This document shows positions 44,785 through 53,994 of a stretch of 64,000 bases of DNA, one piece after another. Numbering within the stretch: the first letter of the stretch is position 1; each line of letters begins with the position of its first letter. The notes below the pieces were generated by a model. That model was not told the DNA's origin. It did not search any database and was given only the letters and a program-made list of their open reading frames with translations. The translations under genes and the position numbers were made by a program. The DNA comes from Sinorhizobium sojae CCBAU 05684. Lineage in GTDB: Bacteria > Pseudomonadota > Alphaproteobacteria > Rhizobiales > Rhizobiaceae. Where the stretch lies: contig NZ_CP023068.1 of NCBI RefSeq assembly GCF_002288525.1, positions 1,550,001 through 1,614,000 of the forward strand, read 5' to 3'.

Positions 44785-45076
44785 GTGTCATCATCAGTTA
44801 GATGGAGGCCGGTTCGATACACCCTGATAACAAGGAGTCTTCGAGCTTGTTCCAACATGGGGAAGCGCAGCCAGTTCGAGAACCGCTCGTCAAAGCTACA
44901 CGTTACCACTGAGTGAGCGCCTTGACCGGTACTCGTCAGCGTTACAATGCTCCAAAACCGGCATTCATCGGACCAAACCCAACGGCTCTGTAACCATGGC
45001 ACCCAGAGCTTGCCAGGATTGGGGACTCCGGAACGGGAAACTGAACATCGCCCATCACCCTGCCCCGTCCTCCAAA
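44785..45076. other. Intergenic region before the Rieske gene
   Basis: These 292 bases separate the starts/ends of two minus-strand genes. I see no coding frame of quality and no clear regulatory palindrome. Confidence 0.4.
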
Positions 45077-45388
45077 TCACATCGATTTGCCGCTGGCACG
45101 CGAAAACGGCGTCGAGTGCACTCGCGCCACCGGCACGGCGTCAGTGGCGGGTGCGAGGACATTGGCCTGTTGCACGAAGGCGACAAATGCCCCGCGAGCG
45201 GTCTCGACGTCCATCTCGCCCGCAAGGGCTGCTCTGCAAGCATTCAGCGCGATGGCGTGCGTTTGGTTTCGCTTCGACGGCTGCCGCTCGTTCAGCAACG
45301 CATAGGCCTCTCTCACGCTGCTGATGTCGACCGGAAATCCGAGACCCACAAGGATTGTGACAGGGTGCCGAAATTGATCCCATTCCAT
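45077..45388 (-). CDS. DUF982 domain protein
   Basis: The ATG at 45388 (MEWDQFRHPVTILVGLGFPV) gives 103 residues. The core (VDISSVREAYALLNERQ, then ALNACRAALAGEMDVETARG) is the DUF982 domain, found in many copies in rhizobial genomes, often on plasmids and near stress or symbiosis genes. The C-terminal ~20 residues are poorly conserved. Function unknown; cytosolic. Confidence 0.8.
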   Translation of the reverse strand: MEWDQFRHPVTILVGLGFPVDISSVREAYALLNERQPSKRNQTHAIALNACRAALAGEMDVETARGAFVAFVQQANVLAPATDAVPVARVHSTPFSRASGKSM

Positions 45389-45543
45389 CGCTCTCCTCCG
45401 TTCACTGCAATGTCGACGACCGCCGGCATGACATTCTCCAATCTGCAATTCCTCCTTCGCCTCGGGCTGCGGCCCTCGGGTCCAGCTTACCGTTAGGGCA
45501 TCCGTTCAGGTGCAAAGCATCTTTGGTCCAAGAATCTGCCGAC

Positions 45544-45569
45544 GTCCGCGCCCGGTCAGGGGCGCGGAC
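45544..45569 (-). terminator. Terminator-like hairpin after groEL
   Basis: GTCCGCGCCC (45544-45553) and GGGCGCGGAC (45560-45569) form a perfect 10-bp stem with a six-base loop, 12 bases beyond the groEL stop. The following T content is low, but stem strength and position suggest a transcript end for groES-groEL. Confidence 0.6.
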
Positions 45570-45581
45570 TGATCATTTCAG

Positions 45582-47249
<1,668 letters not shown>

Positions 47250-47256
47250 CTAGATC

Positions 47257-47571
47257 CTAGGCTGCGCTTCGCGCTTGAGCGTCGACCTCGATCACGCCCA
47301 TCACGTCGGATTCCTTCATGATCAGGAGATCCTCGCCATTGAGCTTGATCTCGGTGCCCGACCATTTGCCGAAGAGAATGCGGTCGCCCACTTCTACATC
47401 AAGCGGTCGCAACTGCCCGCTGTCGTCACGCGCACCAGGGCCGGCAGCAACAATCTCGCCTTCCTGTGGTTTTTCCTTCGCCGTGTCGGGGATGATGATG
47501 CCGCCGGCCGTCTTTTCCTCGGCCTCGATACGGCGAACTAGAATACGGTCGTGCAAGGGACGGAACGTCAT
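47257..47571 (-). CDS. groES: Co-chaperonin GroES
   Basis: This 104-residue GroES ([20 protein letters not shown], the mobile loop [14 protein letters not shown], then [14 protein letters not shown]) has AGGAGAG before its ATG. It caps the GroEL ring. It is the first gene of the groES-groEL operon, with a CIRCE operator 150 bases upstream. Confidence 0.97.
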   Translation of the reverse strand: MTFRPLHDRILVRRIEAEEKTAGGIIIPDTAKEKPQEGEIVAAGPGARDDSGQLRPLDVEVGDRILFGKWSGTEIKLNGEDLLIMKESDVMGVIEVDAQARSAA

Positions 47572-47720
47572 GTCGCTCTCCTATGGACAAACAGCTTTCA
47601 CAAGAGGTCCTCCGCGCCGCATTCGAAGCGAAACCGACGCGGAGCGCCGATCCTTTCGGCATCGCGCGCAATCGATCTGGTTTCTGATTTTTCGAGTTTC
47701 AAGAGGACGGCACAGATTTT

Positions 47721-47747
47721 TTGGCACTCGACATTTGAGAGTGCTAC
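47721..47747. promoter_or_regulatory. CIRCE operator (HrcA binding site) for groESL
   Basis: TTGGCACTC-N9-GAGTGCTAC matches the CIRCE consensus TTAGCACTC-N9-GAGTGCTAA with one change in each arm. It lies 150 bases upstream of groES, so the leader is long. HrcA repression of this groESL copy at normal temperature is expected. Confidence 0.88.
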
Positions 47748-47842
47748 CTACGTGGATTCATGGAGCTATTTGCGTTTCTGCCGTCCTAGTGCGCAGAGTT
47801 GCCGCCCCGTGATGGAGGCGCCAGGGGATGGCCGCATTCCCT

Positions 47843-47870
47843 CTTGACGGCGCCCGATTTAATTCCCACC
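47843..47870 (+). promoter_or_regulatory. Possible RpoH-type promoter of hsp20
   Basis: CTTGAC (47843-47848) and CCCACC (47865-47870), spaced 16 bases, resemble a sigma-32 promoter (CTTGAA and CCCCAT). They lie just upstream of the ROSE-like leader. This is by eye only. Confidence 0.4.
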
Positions 47871-47879
47871 TCATCGTTG

Positions 47880-47966
47880 CCGACCGCCGATATGGGGTCG
47901 GAGTCAGGGAGCGCCGAGCTTCTTGGCACTCCCTCGTACCTATGTTGCTCTACGGAGGATGTAGCT
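47880..47966 (+). ncRNA. ROSE-type RNA thermometer in the hsp20 leader
   Basis: Three successive hairpins can be drawn. The first is CCGACC/GGTCGG (47880-47885, 47896-47901) and the second is AGGGAG/CTCCCT (47906-47911, 47929-47934). The third is a short 3' stem in which TTGCTC (47945-47950) faces the ribosome-binding site GGAGGA (47954-47959) across TAC. A TYGCT segment pairing with the Shine-Dalgarno sequence just before the ATG is the hallmark of ROSE elements in rhizobial small heat-shock genes. Melting at high temperature would free the ribosome-binding site. Confidence 0.8.
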
Positions 47967-48428
47967 ATGAGAACGAGCTTCGACTTTTCCCCCTTCTACA
48001 GGTCGAGCATCGGATTCGACCGCATCTTCGACCTGCTCGAGAACGCAAGCCTCGACGCTGAAAACTGGCCGCCCTACAACATCGTCAAAATTGGCGAAGA
48101 TGCTTACCGCATCACCATCGCGGTGGCGGGTTTTGCAGAGGACGAACTGACGATCACCCACGAGGCGAACATGCTCGTGGTTAACGGCGCGAAATCCGAG
48201 GACGAAGAGGAACGGTATCTCCATCAGGGCCTGGCCGTAAGGCCGTTTGTGCGGCGATTTGAACTCGCTGACCATGTGATCGTCGAGGGCGCAAAGCTCG
48301 AAAACGGACTGCTCGTCATCAACCTCAGGAAGGAAGTACCTGAGGAGATGAAGCCGCGTAGGATCGCGATCGAAACCGAGATGACGAAACCGGCTTCGAA
48401 GCAGATCGAAGGAGAGAAGGCGGCCTGA
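47967..48428 (+). CDS. Small heat-shock protein Hsp20 (IbpA-like)
   Basis: The protein has 153 residues from the ATG at 47967. Class A rhizobial Hsp20: RTSFDFSPFYRSSIGFDRIF start, then an alpha-crystallin domain (residues about 35-130) with YRITIAVAGFAEDELTI and the C-terminal signature GLLVINL. It holds unfolded proteins for refolding. Its leader carries a ROSE-like thermometer. It is followed by a second hsp20 gene 98 bases downstream. Confidence 0.92.
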   Translation: MRTSFDFSPFYRSSIGFDRIFDLLENASLDAENWPPYNIVKIGEDAYRITIAVAGFAEDELTITHEANMLVVNGAKSEDEEERYLHQGLAVRPFVRRFELADHVIVEGAKLENGLLVINLRKEVPEEMKPRRIAIETEMTKPASKQIEGEKAA

Positions 48429-48526
48429 TCAGCGCGCACGGCTCCTTTCCCACCTGTTCACGAGCAGGCGAAGGAGGGCAGCCGTGCCAGAAAAGGAGGA
48501 AAGAACCCGAAGAAAGGATGACAGCT

Positions 48527-49036
48527 ATGAGTGTACGTGACCTGATCCCGTGGAGCCGCGGCACAAGCCAGGTTCCGACCATGTATCGCAGCGATGATAT
48601 GGATCCGTTCCTGTCTCTGCACCGCAATGTCAACCGTCTGTTCGATGAAGTTTTTCGCGGTTTCGGGCCGCCGTCGTTGCTCAGTGGAGCATCGCCCTTC
48701 AATGGCTCGTGGCCGCACGTGGAAGTCGACGAGAATGACGACGAGATCCGCGTGCTAGCGGAAGTACCGGGCATCGAGCCAGATGATGTCGAAGTGCTGC
48801 TGGAGGACGGTGTGCTTACGCTCCGCGGCGAGAGCAAAGCAGAAACCGAGGACAAGGAACGCCGGTTCAGCGAGCGCTATTACGGCCGCTTCGAACGGCG
48901 GCTGGTTCTTGGCCGCGATGTCGATGAGGATAACGTCGCCGCGACGTTCAAAAACGGCCTTCTCGCAGTGACGCTGCCGAAGACAGCAAAGGCGGGTGCC
49001 AACGTCAAGCGGATCTCGATAGACAGGGCCAAATAG
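48527..49036 (+). CDS. Small heat-shock protein Hsp20 (second, class C/Hsp16.5-like)
   Basis: The ATG at 48527 (MSVRDLIPWSRG, AAGGA upstream) gives 169 residues; an ATG three codons earlier is possible. The alpha-crystallin domain shows PHVEVDENDDEIRVLAEVPG and ends FKNGLLAVTLPK. It is only distantly similar to the first hsp20, belonging to the group with N-terminal DPFLSLHRNVNRLFDEVF. Its leader shows no ROSE structure, so it may rely on read-through from the upstream gene. Confidence 0.9.
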   Translation: MSVRDLIPWSRGTSQVPTMYRSDDMDPFLSLHRNVNRLFDEVFRGFGPPSLLSGASPFNGSWPHVEVDENDDEIRVLAEVPGIEPDDVEVLLEDGVLTLRGESKAETEDKERRFSERYYGRFERRLVLGRDVDEDNVAATFKNGLLAVTLPKTAKAGANVKRISIDRAK

Positions 49037-49110
49037 CGCCGACGCCGCAAAATCAGCCGGGTGCGGACGTGCCCGGCTGGTTGTTCGCGAACAGGCAGAG
49101 GACGGTATCG

Positions 49111-49578
49111 ATGACCGAGCCCGTGAAGCGAGACGCACAGACAATCCGTACTACCCGGAAGTTTGAAGCGCACCTCGGCACGTGCCCGATCGACGTGATC
49201 GAGTCGCGAACGAGGACCGGTTGCTTCGCACGTATTTTTCGCCCGTCACGCTCGGTGATGACCTCGGCGCGCGTGTCGAAGCGACCTTGGCTTCTGGTTT
49301 TCGAACGACAAGTCCCGCCCGTTATCGATTATCTGATGGGCTACACAGGTGGCAGTGACACGCTTAACCAGGTCGAATTGCGCTTCCCGTCCCGCGATGC
49401 CGCCGTTGCCTACGCGGAACGGGAGAAATTGAATTACAGTGTCATGGACGACAAGAGCCGCTCCCGGAGTTTCCAGCACATCCCTTCGAATCCGACGTCT
49501 GACGACACGCGTTCCACCGCTCTCGCTTCGCGACCGACATATCGGCGGCGTCGCCAATCCCGAAAGGCCCGCCGCTGA
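49111..49578 (+). CDS. NDUFS4-like (ETC complex I conserved region) protein
   Basis: The ATG at 49111, with GAGGA nine bases upstream, gives 155 residues. The core (ARIFRPSRSVMTSARVSKRP, IDYLMGYTGGSDTLNQVELR, AAVAYAEREKLNYSV) matches the 18-kDa accessory subunit family of respiratory complex I (NDUFS4). The last ~35 residues form a basic, low-complexity tail (YRRRRQSRKARR), absent from typical members. This is an extra copy outside the nuo locus; whether it joins complex I is unknown. Confidence 0.82.
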   Translation: MTEPVKRDAQTIRTTRKFEAHLGTCPIDVIESRTRTGCFARIFRPSRSVMTSARVSKRPWLLVFERQVPPVIDYLMGYTGGSDTLNQVELRFPSRDAAVAYAEREKLNYSVMDDKSRSRSFQHIPSNPTSDDTRSTALASRPTYRRRRQSRKARR

Positions 49579-49614
49579 GGCGACGCGACGGGCCATACTA
49601 ATCCCTGTCTCCAG

Positions 49615-49860
49615 TCATACATGGGCATGCAGCGCTTCAGCTCGTCTTCGACGAGGAACGGCACGACGTCGGTTCGTTGCACCCGCCTCCTCTTCGGAAT
49701 TGGTGAAGCCGGTGACGCACTTTCCGTAGGTGACCCTCAGGACAGCCGGGCCGTGGCAGACGGCCGCAACCGGTTTGCCCGCGTTGTAGAAATCCTCGAT
49801 GAGCGCGATCGAGTTCCTATCGTACTGAACCCGCGGCTTTGCAGCTGGGATTTCTAAAAA
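49615..49860 (-). pseudogene. Remnant of a PfpI/DJ-1-type (glutamine amidotransferase-like) gene
   Basis: On the minus strand one frame reads IPAAKPRVQYDRNSIALIED, then FYNAGKPVAAVCHGPAVL, containing the nucleophile-elbow cysteine of the PfpI/DJ-1 family, and continues TGFTNSEEEAG. The neighbouring frame then carries the family-like end QRTDVVPFLVEDELKR. One extra G near 49685 explains the shift. The N-terminal half and a segment after the cysteine loop are missing. The gene is therefore a broken fragment. Confidence 0.65.
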
Positions 49861-49878
49861 TCAAGGCTTGGGTTGAAA

Positions 49879-50112
49879 TCAGATAATCAGCTGTACGATG
49901 TGGGTGAACGGCGTCATTGCCCATTTACCGCTAGCATCTTTCGCCGTTCGATAGATGATGAAATCACTCCCCACCGTAAACGTTCCGTGCATCGTAATCT
50001 CGTTCCCGGTTGAGAGTACGGCTCGGAGCTCATTTGCATGGCGTAGGTCGATCTCGTTACTGATCAACTCTGCAAGTGTTAGGTCAAGCCTCTCAGGCAT
50101 CTGGCAATTCAT
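49879..50112 (-). CDS. Small conserved hypothetical protein
   Basis: The protein has 77 residues (MPERLDLTLAELISNEIDLR, then STGNEITMHGTFTVGSDFII). It may begin at the first Met or at MPERL four codons in. The sequence has a regular amphipathic pattern and looks like a genuine small soluble protein. No domain is recognised. It lies just beyond the PfpI remnant. Confidence 0.5.
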   Translation of the reverse strand: MNCQMPERLDLTLAELISNEIDLRHANELRAVLSTGNEITMHGTFTVGSDFIIYRTAKDASGKWAMTPFTHIVQLII

Positions 50113-50420
50113 TGCTCTGTGCGCCCACGATGGTCTCGGCGCGCGTCGTTATTGACGGAGCATTCCACAGAACACCAGCAAAGGGAACCCCATCAGGTCG
50201 CAAGTCACACTGCATCTCGTATACTGCCCGTTTGGCATGGCTCGCCGTGCGTTGAGGCCAAAGTGCCAGTAAGGTTGCGGGCGGCAGAGAGCCTCTGCCG
50301 CCTCGCCCCCGGGCGGTTGCCTTCGTTCTCGGCATCGTGCTTTCCAAAAATCGGTCCGATCTTCGGGCCGATGCGGCGGGCGCCGTAGCGCGGCGCTTAA
50401 GGGCGCGCTAAAATGTCGAC
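50113..50420. other. 308-base stretch without a confident gene
   Basis: A minus-strand frame of 84 codons (50347-50093) overlaps the previous small gene by 20 bases and includes RAVYEMQCDLRPDGVPFAGV. It is unfamiliar and begins in a low-complexity basic segment, so I do not call it. Nothing else is seen. Confidence 0.35.
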
Positions 50421-50624
50421 ATGACCCAGCGATACGAATTGCATGATGATAGCAACGGCTTGTGGAGTGTGATTGATCGCTTCACGGGCTGGCCTGCTCG
50501 ATGGCAAGGCATACCCCAGACCGGCCTGGACTATTTCGATGCGGACGATCTAACGGACTTGCTCAATCTGCTAGACGAACGCAGACGAGCGAAAGGCAAG
50601 CCGGAGAGCGACGGGCTAAAGTGA
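50421..50624 (+). CDS. Small conserved hypothetical protein
   Basis: This 67-residue protein (MTQRYELHDDSNGLWSVIDR, FTGWPARWQGIPQTGLDYF, DADDLTDLLNLLDERRR) resembles short proteins of unknown function common in rhizobial accessory DNA. It is acidic and helical towards the C-terminus. The ribosome-binding site is weak. Function unknown. Confidence 0.6.
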   Translation: MTQRYELHDDSNGLWSVIDRFTGWPARWQGIPQTGLDYFDADDLTDLLNLLDERRRAKGKPESDGLK

Positions 50625-50751
50625 GCGAACCGGTTGCGTTACACCATCCAACAGAACCGAAAAGCAGCTAGCTCAACATCGTAACGGGCCGGACCGTCGG
50701 CTGCCCCGCCCCACCGAGCTGCGTGAATTCCAGTTCCGCCGCAAAAGCCGG

Positions 50752-51786
50752 TTATGCGTGAACGGCAGCGGCCTCACGAAAAGAAACAAGCTTCTGGCGC
50801 CGTTCGTCCCAAAGGACAAGCCTGATGCACTGAAAGCTTTCCGAAAGGGTGATGCGGCCGATGCTCGCGAGTTGTGGGTGGTCGCGCAGAACTTCGGACA
50901 ACCTGTAGTAAGGGATCCTGCTCGCCAGGTGATGCACATGATGAATGCCGATGTTGCCGGTCAGCCATCTCAGCACCAACGGCAAATCGTAGTGGGAGGC
51001 GCCATGTAGGGCTGCCTGGGGAAAGTGCCAATCCTCCCCGGCCGACCAGTGCGTCTCTTCAAACTGGTGCTGCACGTAGAAGAGCCAGATGCCGGCCGCA
51101 CCCGACAGAAGCACAACCGGTAGGTGGATCAAGAGGAAGGGCAGCAGTCCAACCGCCCAAGCCATCAATGCGGCGCACACCACGATCGCAAGGTTGGTCG
51201 CCATCGTCGATATCCAGGGCAGCGCTCCCCCGTTCATCAACCCGATCGGCAGGCGCTGCTTGAGGAGAAAGAGCCAGGCGGGGCCTAGGCCGAACATTAC
51301 CAGTGGGTGCCGGTACAGGCGATAGCCGAGGCGCTTCATGGGAGAAAGTGCGCGGTATTCTGAGACCGTGAGCGTGGTGATGTCGCCGATACCCCGTTCC
51401 TCCAGATTACCGGCCGAGGCATGGTGAGCGGCGTGCGCCCGGCGCCAGCAATCGTAAGGAGTTAGGGTAAGCACGCCGATCGCACGTCCTGTCCAATCGT
51501 CGAGGCGGCGACGAGCGAAGAACGAACCGTGGCCGCAATCGTGCTGGATCATGAAAAGCCGCAGGAGGAAGGCCGCCGCCGGAATGATTGCGATCAGCCC
51601 GTACCAGAAGCCATGAGCGAGGGAAAAATAGGCGACAGCCCAGAAGCCGGCGAGCGGAAATACGGTGACAAGAAGCTCCAAGACGCTGCGCCCGAAGCGG
51701 GGCTGACGGTATTTCGCAAGGATCTTCAACCATGCTCCGGCGTCATCCTTAGCAAGCGCGGCGGGTGGATGGACATGTGCGTTCAT
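50752..51786 (-). CDS. Fatty acid desaturase family membrane protein
   Basis: The ATG at 51786 (MNAHVHPPAALAKDD) gives 344 residues. The three di-iron histidine boxes are HDCGH, HAAHH and HVHHL, separated by four hydrophobic segments, as in acyl-lipid delta-12-type desaturases. It probably adds a double bond to membrane fatty acids, a plausible temperature response beside cold- and heat-shock genes. Confidence 0.92.
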   Translation of the reverse strand: MNAHVHPPAALAKDDAGAWLKILAKYRQPRFGRSVLELLVTVFPLAGFWAVAYFSLAHGFWYGLIAIIPAAAFLLRLFMIQHDCGHGSFFARRRLDDWTGRAIGVLTLTPYDCWRRAHAAHHASAGNLEERGIGDITTLTVSEYRALSPMKRLGYRLYRHPLVMFGLGPAWLFLLKQRLPIGLMNGGALPWISTMATNLAIVVCAALMAWAVGLLPFLLIHLPVVLLSGAAGIWLFYVQHQFEETHWSAGEDWHFPQAALHGASHYDLPLVLRWLTGNIGIHHVHHLASRIPYYRLSEVLRDHPQLASIGRITLSESFQCIRLVLWDERRQKLVSFREAAAVHA

Positions 51787-51874
51787 CAAAACTGATCCGT
51801 ATTTTTCTTGCCCCGCCAACCATCTGACACGCCTGCGGCTTGCGCCTGAGTTGCGGGCGGACTGGTGGAAAGTG

Positions 51875-52234
51875 TCAGGCCTGACGAGCCTTGCGTGCGG
51901 CATAGCGGCGATCGCGCTCGGCTTTGCGTGCAGCCTCGTCGGCGAGGACGCGTGAAGCGCGATCAGCAATTTCAGCCTCGCGGTCTTCGGCTTCTTTCCG
52001 CTCCTTGGCTTCGGCTGCCGCCACCGCCATTGCGGCTTCCGCCAGTTTCAGCGCCTTGCGTTCGGCCCGACGGGACTCGCGTGCAACCGCCACCGCTTGG
52101 CGGGCGGCAAGCCGCTCCTGTGTCTCCGGGTCGGTTGCCTTCGGGGCGGAGGCGAATTTTGCCAGAAGCTGACGCTTGGCTTCGGCCGCAGCCAAGCGGC
52201 GCTCGGCAAAGCCATTGTCGTTCGGGTGTCTCAA
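51875..52234 (-). CDS. DUF6481 family protein
   Basis: This 119-residue, highly charged alanine/arginine/glutamate-rich protein is probably one long helix or coiled coil (AEAAMAVAAAEAKERKEAED). The TTG start at 52234 is set by AAGGAG five bases upstream. The DUF6481 family is typical of rhizobia and commonly lies just after a cspA gene, as here. Function unknown; nucleic-acid or ribosome binding is a guess from charge. Confidence 0.75.
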   Translation of the reverse strand: MRHPNDNGFAERRLAAAEAKRQLLAKFASAPKATDPETQERLAARQAVAVARESRRAERKALKLAEAAMAVAAAEAKERKEAEDREAEIADRASRVLADEAARKAERDRRYAARKARQA

Positions 52235-52326
52235 TAGAACTCCTTAATTCTCGTCGGGGCGGGACGAGCAGGTGACGCATTTGGAAAGGAAGGCGATAGT
52301 GCCGGCGAACGGAGCCTCAATATAGA

Positions 52327-52354
52327 GAAAGGCCAGACATCCGCCTGGCCTTTC
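52327..52354. terminator. Hairpin between cspA and the DUF6481 gene
   Basis: GAAAGGCCAG (52327-52336) and CTGGCCTTTC (52345-52354) form a perfect 10-bp stem with an eight-base loop, 52 bases past the cspA stop. The outer A/T pairs give a short T-run in both directions, so it is likely a terminator or attenuator after cspA. Confidence 0.65.
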
Positions 52355-52405
52355 GAACTTCTTACCGCCATGCCAGTACATCCGTGGTCATCGGCGGCCA
52401 AAGCT

Positions 52406-52615
52406 TTAGGCAGCGCGGAGCTGGCCTGCGGACATCTTGCCCGACTTGTTGTCGCGCTCCAGCTCGAAGCCGAGCTTCTGACCTTCGACAATCGAGTTCA
52501 TGCCTGCGCGCTCGACAGCTGAGATATGAACGAACACGTCGGCGCTGCCGTCGTCAGGCTGGATAAAGCCGAAGCCTTTGGTGGAATTGAACCATTTAAC
52601 TGTGCCAGTGGTCAT
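52406..52615 (-). CDS. cspA: Cold-shock domain protein CspA
   Basis: The ATG at 52615 gives 69 residues. RNP motifs [12 protein letters not shown] and DVFVHISAV of the OB-fold cold-shock domain are intact. It binds single-stranded RNA/DNA and melts RNA structure. Upstream of the ATG lies a long leader (to about 52800), usual for cold-shock genes. A strong hairpin follows the gene. Confidence 0.95.
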   Translation of the reverse strand: MTTGTVKWFNSTKGFGFIQPDDGSADVFVHISAVERAGMNSIVEGQKLGFELERDNKSGKMSAGQLRAA

Positions 52616-52904
52616 AACGAACCCTTTCTTAGCAACATTGATCACCGCCGGGCGACGCACGGCGGGGCATTTTTTCGACTTTTGAAAGGAGAACTTCGTC
52701 AAGGCGCACGAGGCGCAGCAACAACAGATATCGGCAAACAAAGTATCGATGGTCTTCAGTACCGGTCTTTAAGCCGCGCGTCAACTTGTTGTTTGAGTTT
52801 CACCCATTTACTATCATAGATTGCAATCGGCAGCCGAGATCGCCTTGCCGCCTCGCTCATCACAGCAAAGGACGACGCCGGGGCACCGCGCTAACGCTGC
52901 CACG

Positions 52905-53150
52905 TCACGTGGCCCGCCGCGGCAGAGGGTATGCCTCGGCTTCGTAGAGCCGTCGCATCTGTTGACCATCGTAGCGCTCTTCGTCCACCTCCAGAACGGA
53001 GCCGCGGAGCATCGAGACCGGCATTTCCTCGATCGCAAAGCGAAGTGCCTCGGCAGCCGATTCAAATCTCTTGTACCGGAGCCGGCTCGTCCTTCTCACG
53101 GTTTTACAGGGATAAAGCCCTGCGCCGGCAGTGTAATCAAACGTTTGCAT
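52905..53150 (-). CDS. Small conserved rhizobial hypothetical protein
   Basis: The ATG at 53150 (MQTFDYTAGAGLYPC) gives 81 residues. The core YKRFESAAEALRFAIEEMP and LEVDEERYDGQQMRRLYEAE matches a short protein I know as widespread in Rhizobiaceae with no assigned function. No signal peptide. It overlaps the end of the next upstream frame by 14 bases. Confidence 0.65.
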   Translation of the reverse strand: MQTFDYTAGAGLYPCKTVRRTSRLRYKRFESAAEALRFAIEEMPVSMLRGSVLEVDEERYDGQQMRRLYEAEAYPLPRRAT

Positions 53151-53346
53151 GAGCCCGCTCCTGGGCAAGCAAAGCGTCGGCGCCCCTCCTACGCTTTTCG
53201 AGACGCCTCTGCCTTTCGACTGGCCTGACCTCACGCAGCCTGCGAATTTGTCTAGCGCGTATCTCCTGGAGTTTGGCAGCATTTGAGCCTTCGGGCGCTG
53301 CGCACGAGAATAGGCTTTCCGCTACGTGGCGGTTCGTGTGTTTCAT
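53137..53346 (-). CDS. Possible small basic protein
   Basis: A 69-codon frame from an ATG with AGGA eight bases upstream. The C-terminal half is arginine-rich and helical (AAKLQEIRARQIRRLREVRP). It overlaps the following gene by 14 bases, suggesting coupling. No family is recognised; it may be spurious. Confidence 0.4.
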   Translation of the reverse strand: MKHTNRHVAESLFSCAAPEGSNAAKLQEIRARQIRRLREVRPVERQRRLEKRRRGADALLAQERAHANV

Positions 53347-53457
53347 AAGGTTATCCTAAAACGGCTTACTCGGAAGATAAGGTTCAGCCTGCTTCTGACC
53401 GGGACTGAAACCCCGTTCACGAACTTGGCTGTCGTGCCCTGCGCCATCGCCGTACTC

Positions 53458-53655
53458 TTAGGCCCAGCGCGCACGAATTACACGAAGGCAGGAAAGGCTG
53501 CCGGCTCGCGCTGCCAAAGTGAACCGCTTGATGCGCGGTGCCCCCACTGGCTCGCTTCTGCTTTTCTGCTGAAGCCGCACGTTTTCGCCGTATCCAAATT
53601 CGCTGACGCTAACGAGATTACGGGCTAGGATGTGAAGGTGAAGGTCGGAAGACAT
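53458..53655 (-). CDS. Possible small protein with a strong ribosome-binding site
   Basis: A 65-codon frame begins MSSDLHLHILARNLVSVSEF. A strong site (AAAGGAGGACAGC) precedes the ATG at 53655. The second half (RLQQKSRSEPVGAPRIKRFT) is basic. The ribosome-binding site is the main support; no homologue is recalled. Confidence 0.45.
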   Translation of the reverse strand: MSSDLHLHILARNLVSVSEFGYGENVRLQQKSRSEPVGAPRIKRFTLAARAGSLSCLRVIRARWA

Positions 53656-53994
53656 GCTGTCCTCCTTTCGTTGGGGCCAGGACACAAAGGCCCCGAAGCA
53701 GCAGCGCCCTGACAATGGCTACTGAAGTCCGGAGCATGCGCTCTTTAACTCTCATCCGCAAGGGCGCTGGCCGCATGGGAATTGTCGAACGATGTTCTCG
53801 TTATGCGCAAAGCCCCGTGCTCCGGCCGCAGCCTCCTCGATACGGGCATGGATATCCTGAAATCCGATTGGATCGCGAGCGTGAGGCGCACCTGACTCTC
53901 CGCAATCGTCCCTTGCCGATTCGCCAGAGACAAATCCCGGCGCTACGACAGCCAACCGCGCCACGAGTGGGCCCCGATCGGCAGTGAAGATTCA
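53656..53994. other. 339-base gap downstream of the carboxylase gene
   Basis: Between the end of the pxp operon and the small genes I see no convincing gene, hairpin or repeat. Confidence 0.4.

Noticed and set aside
44922..44950. TTGACC and TACAAT on the plus strand, resembling a sigma-70 promoter
   Set aside because: The spacer is only 15 bases and no plus-strand gene follows.
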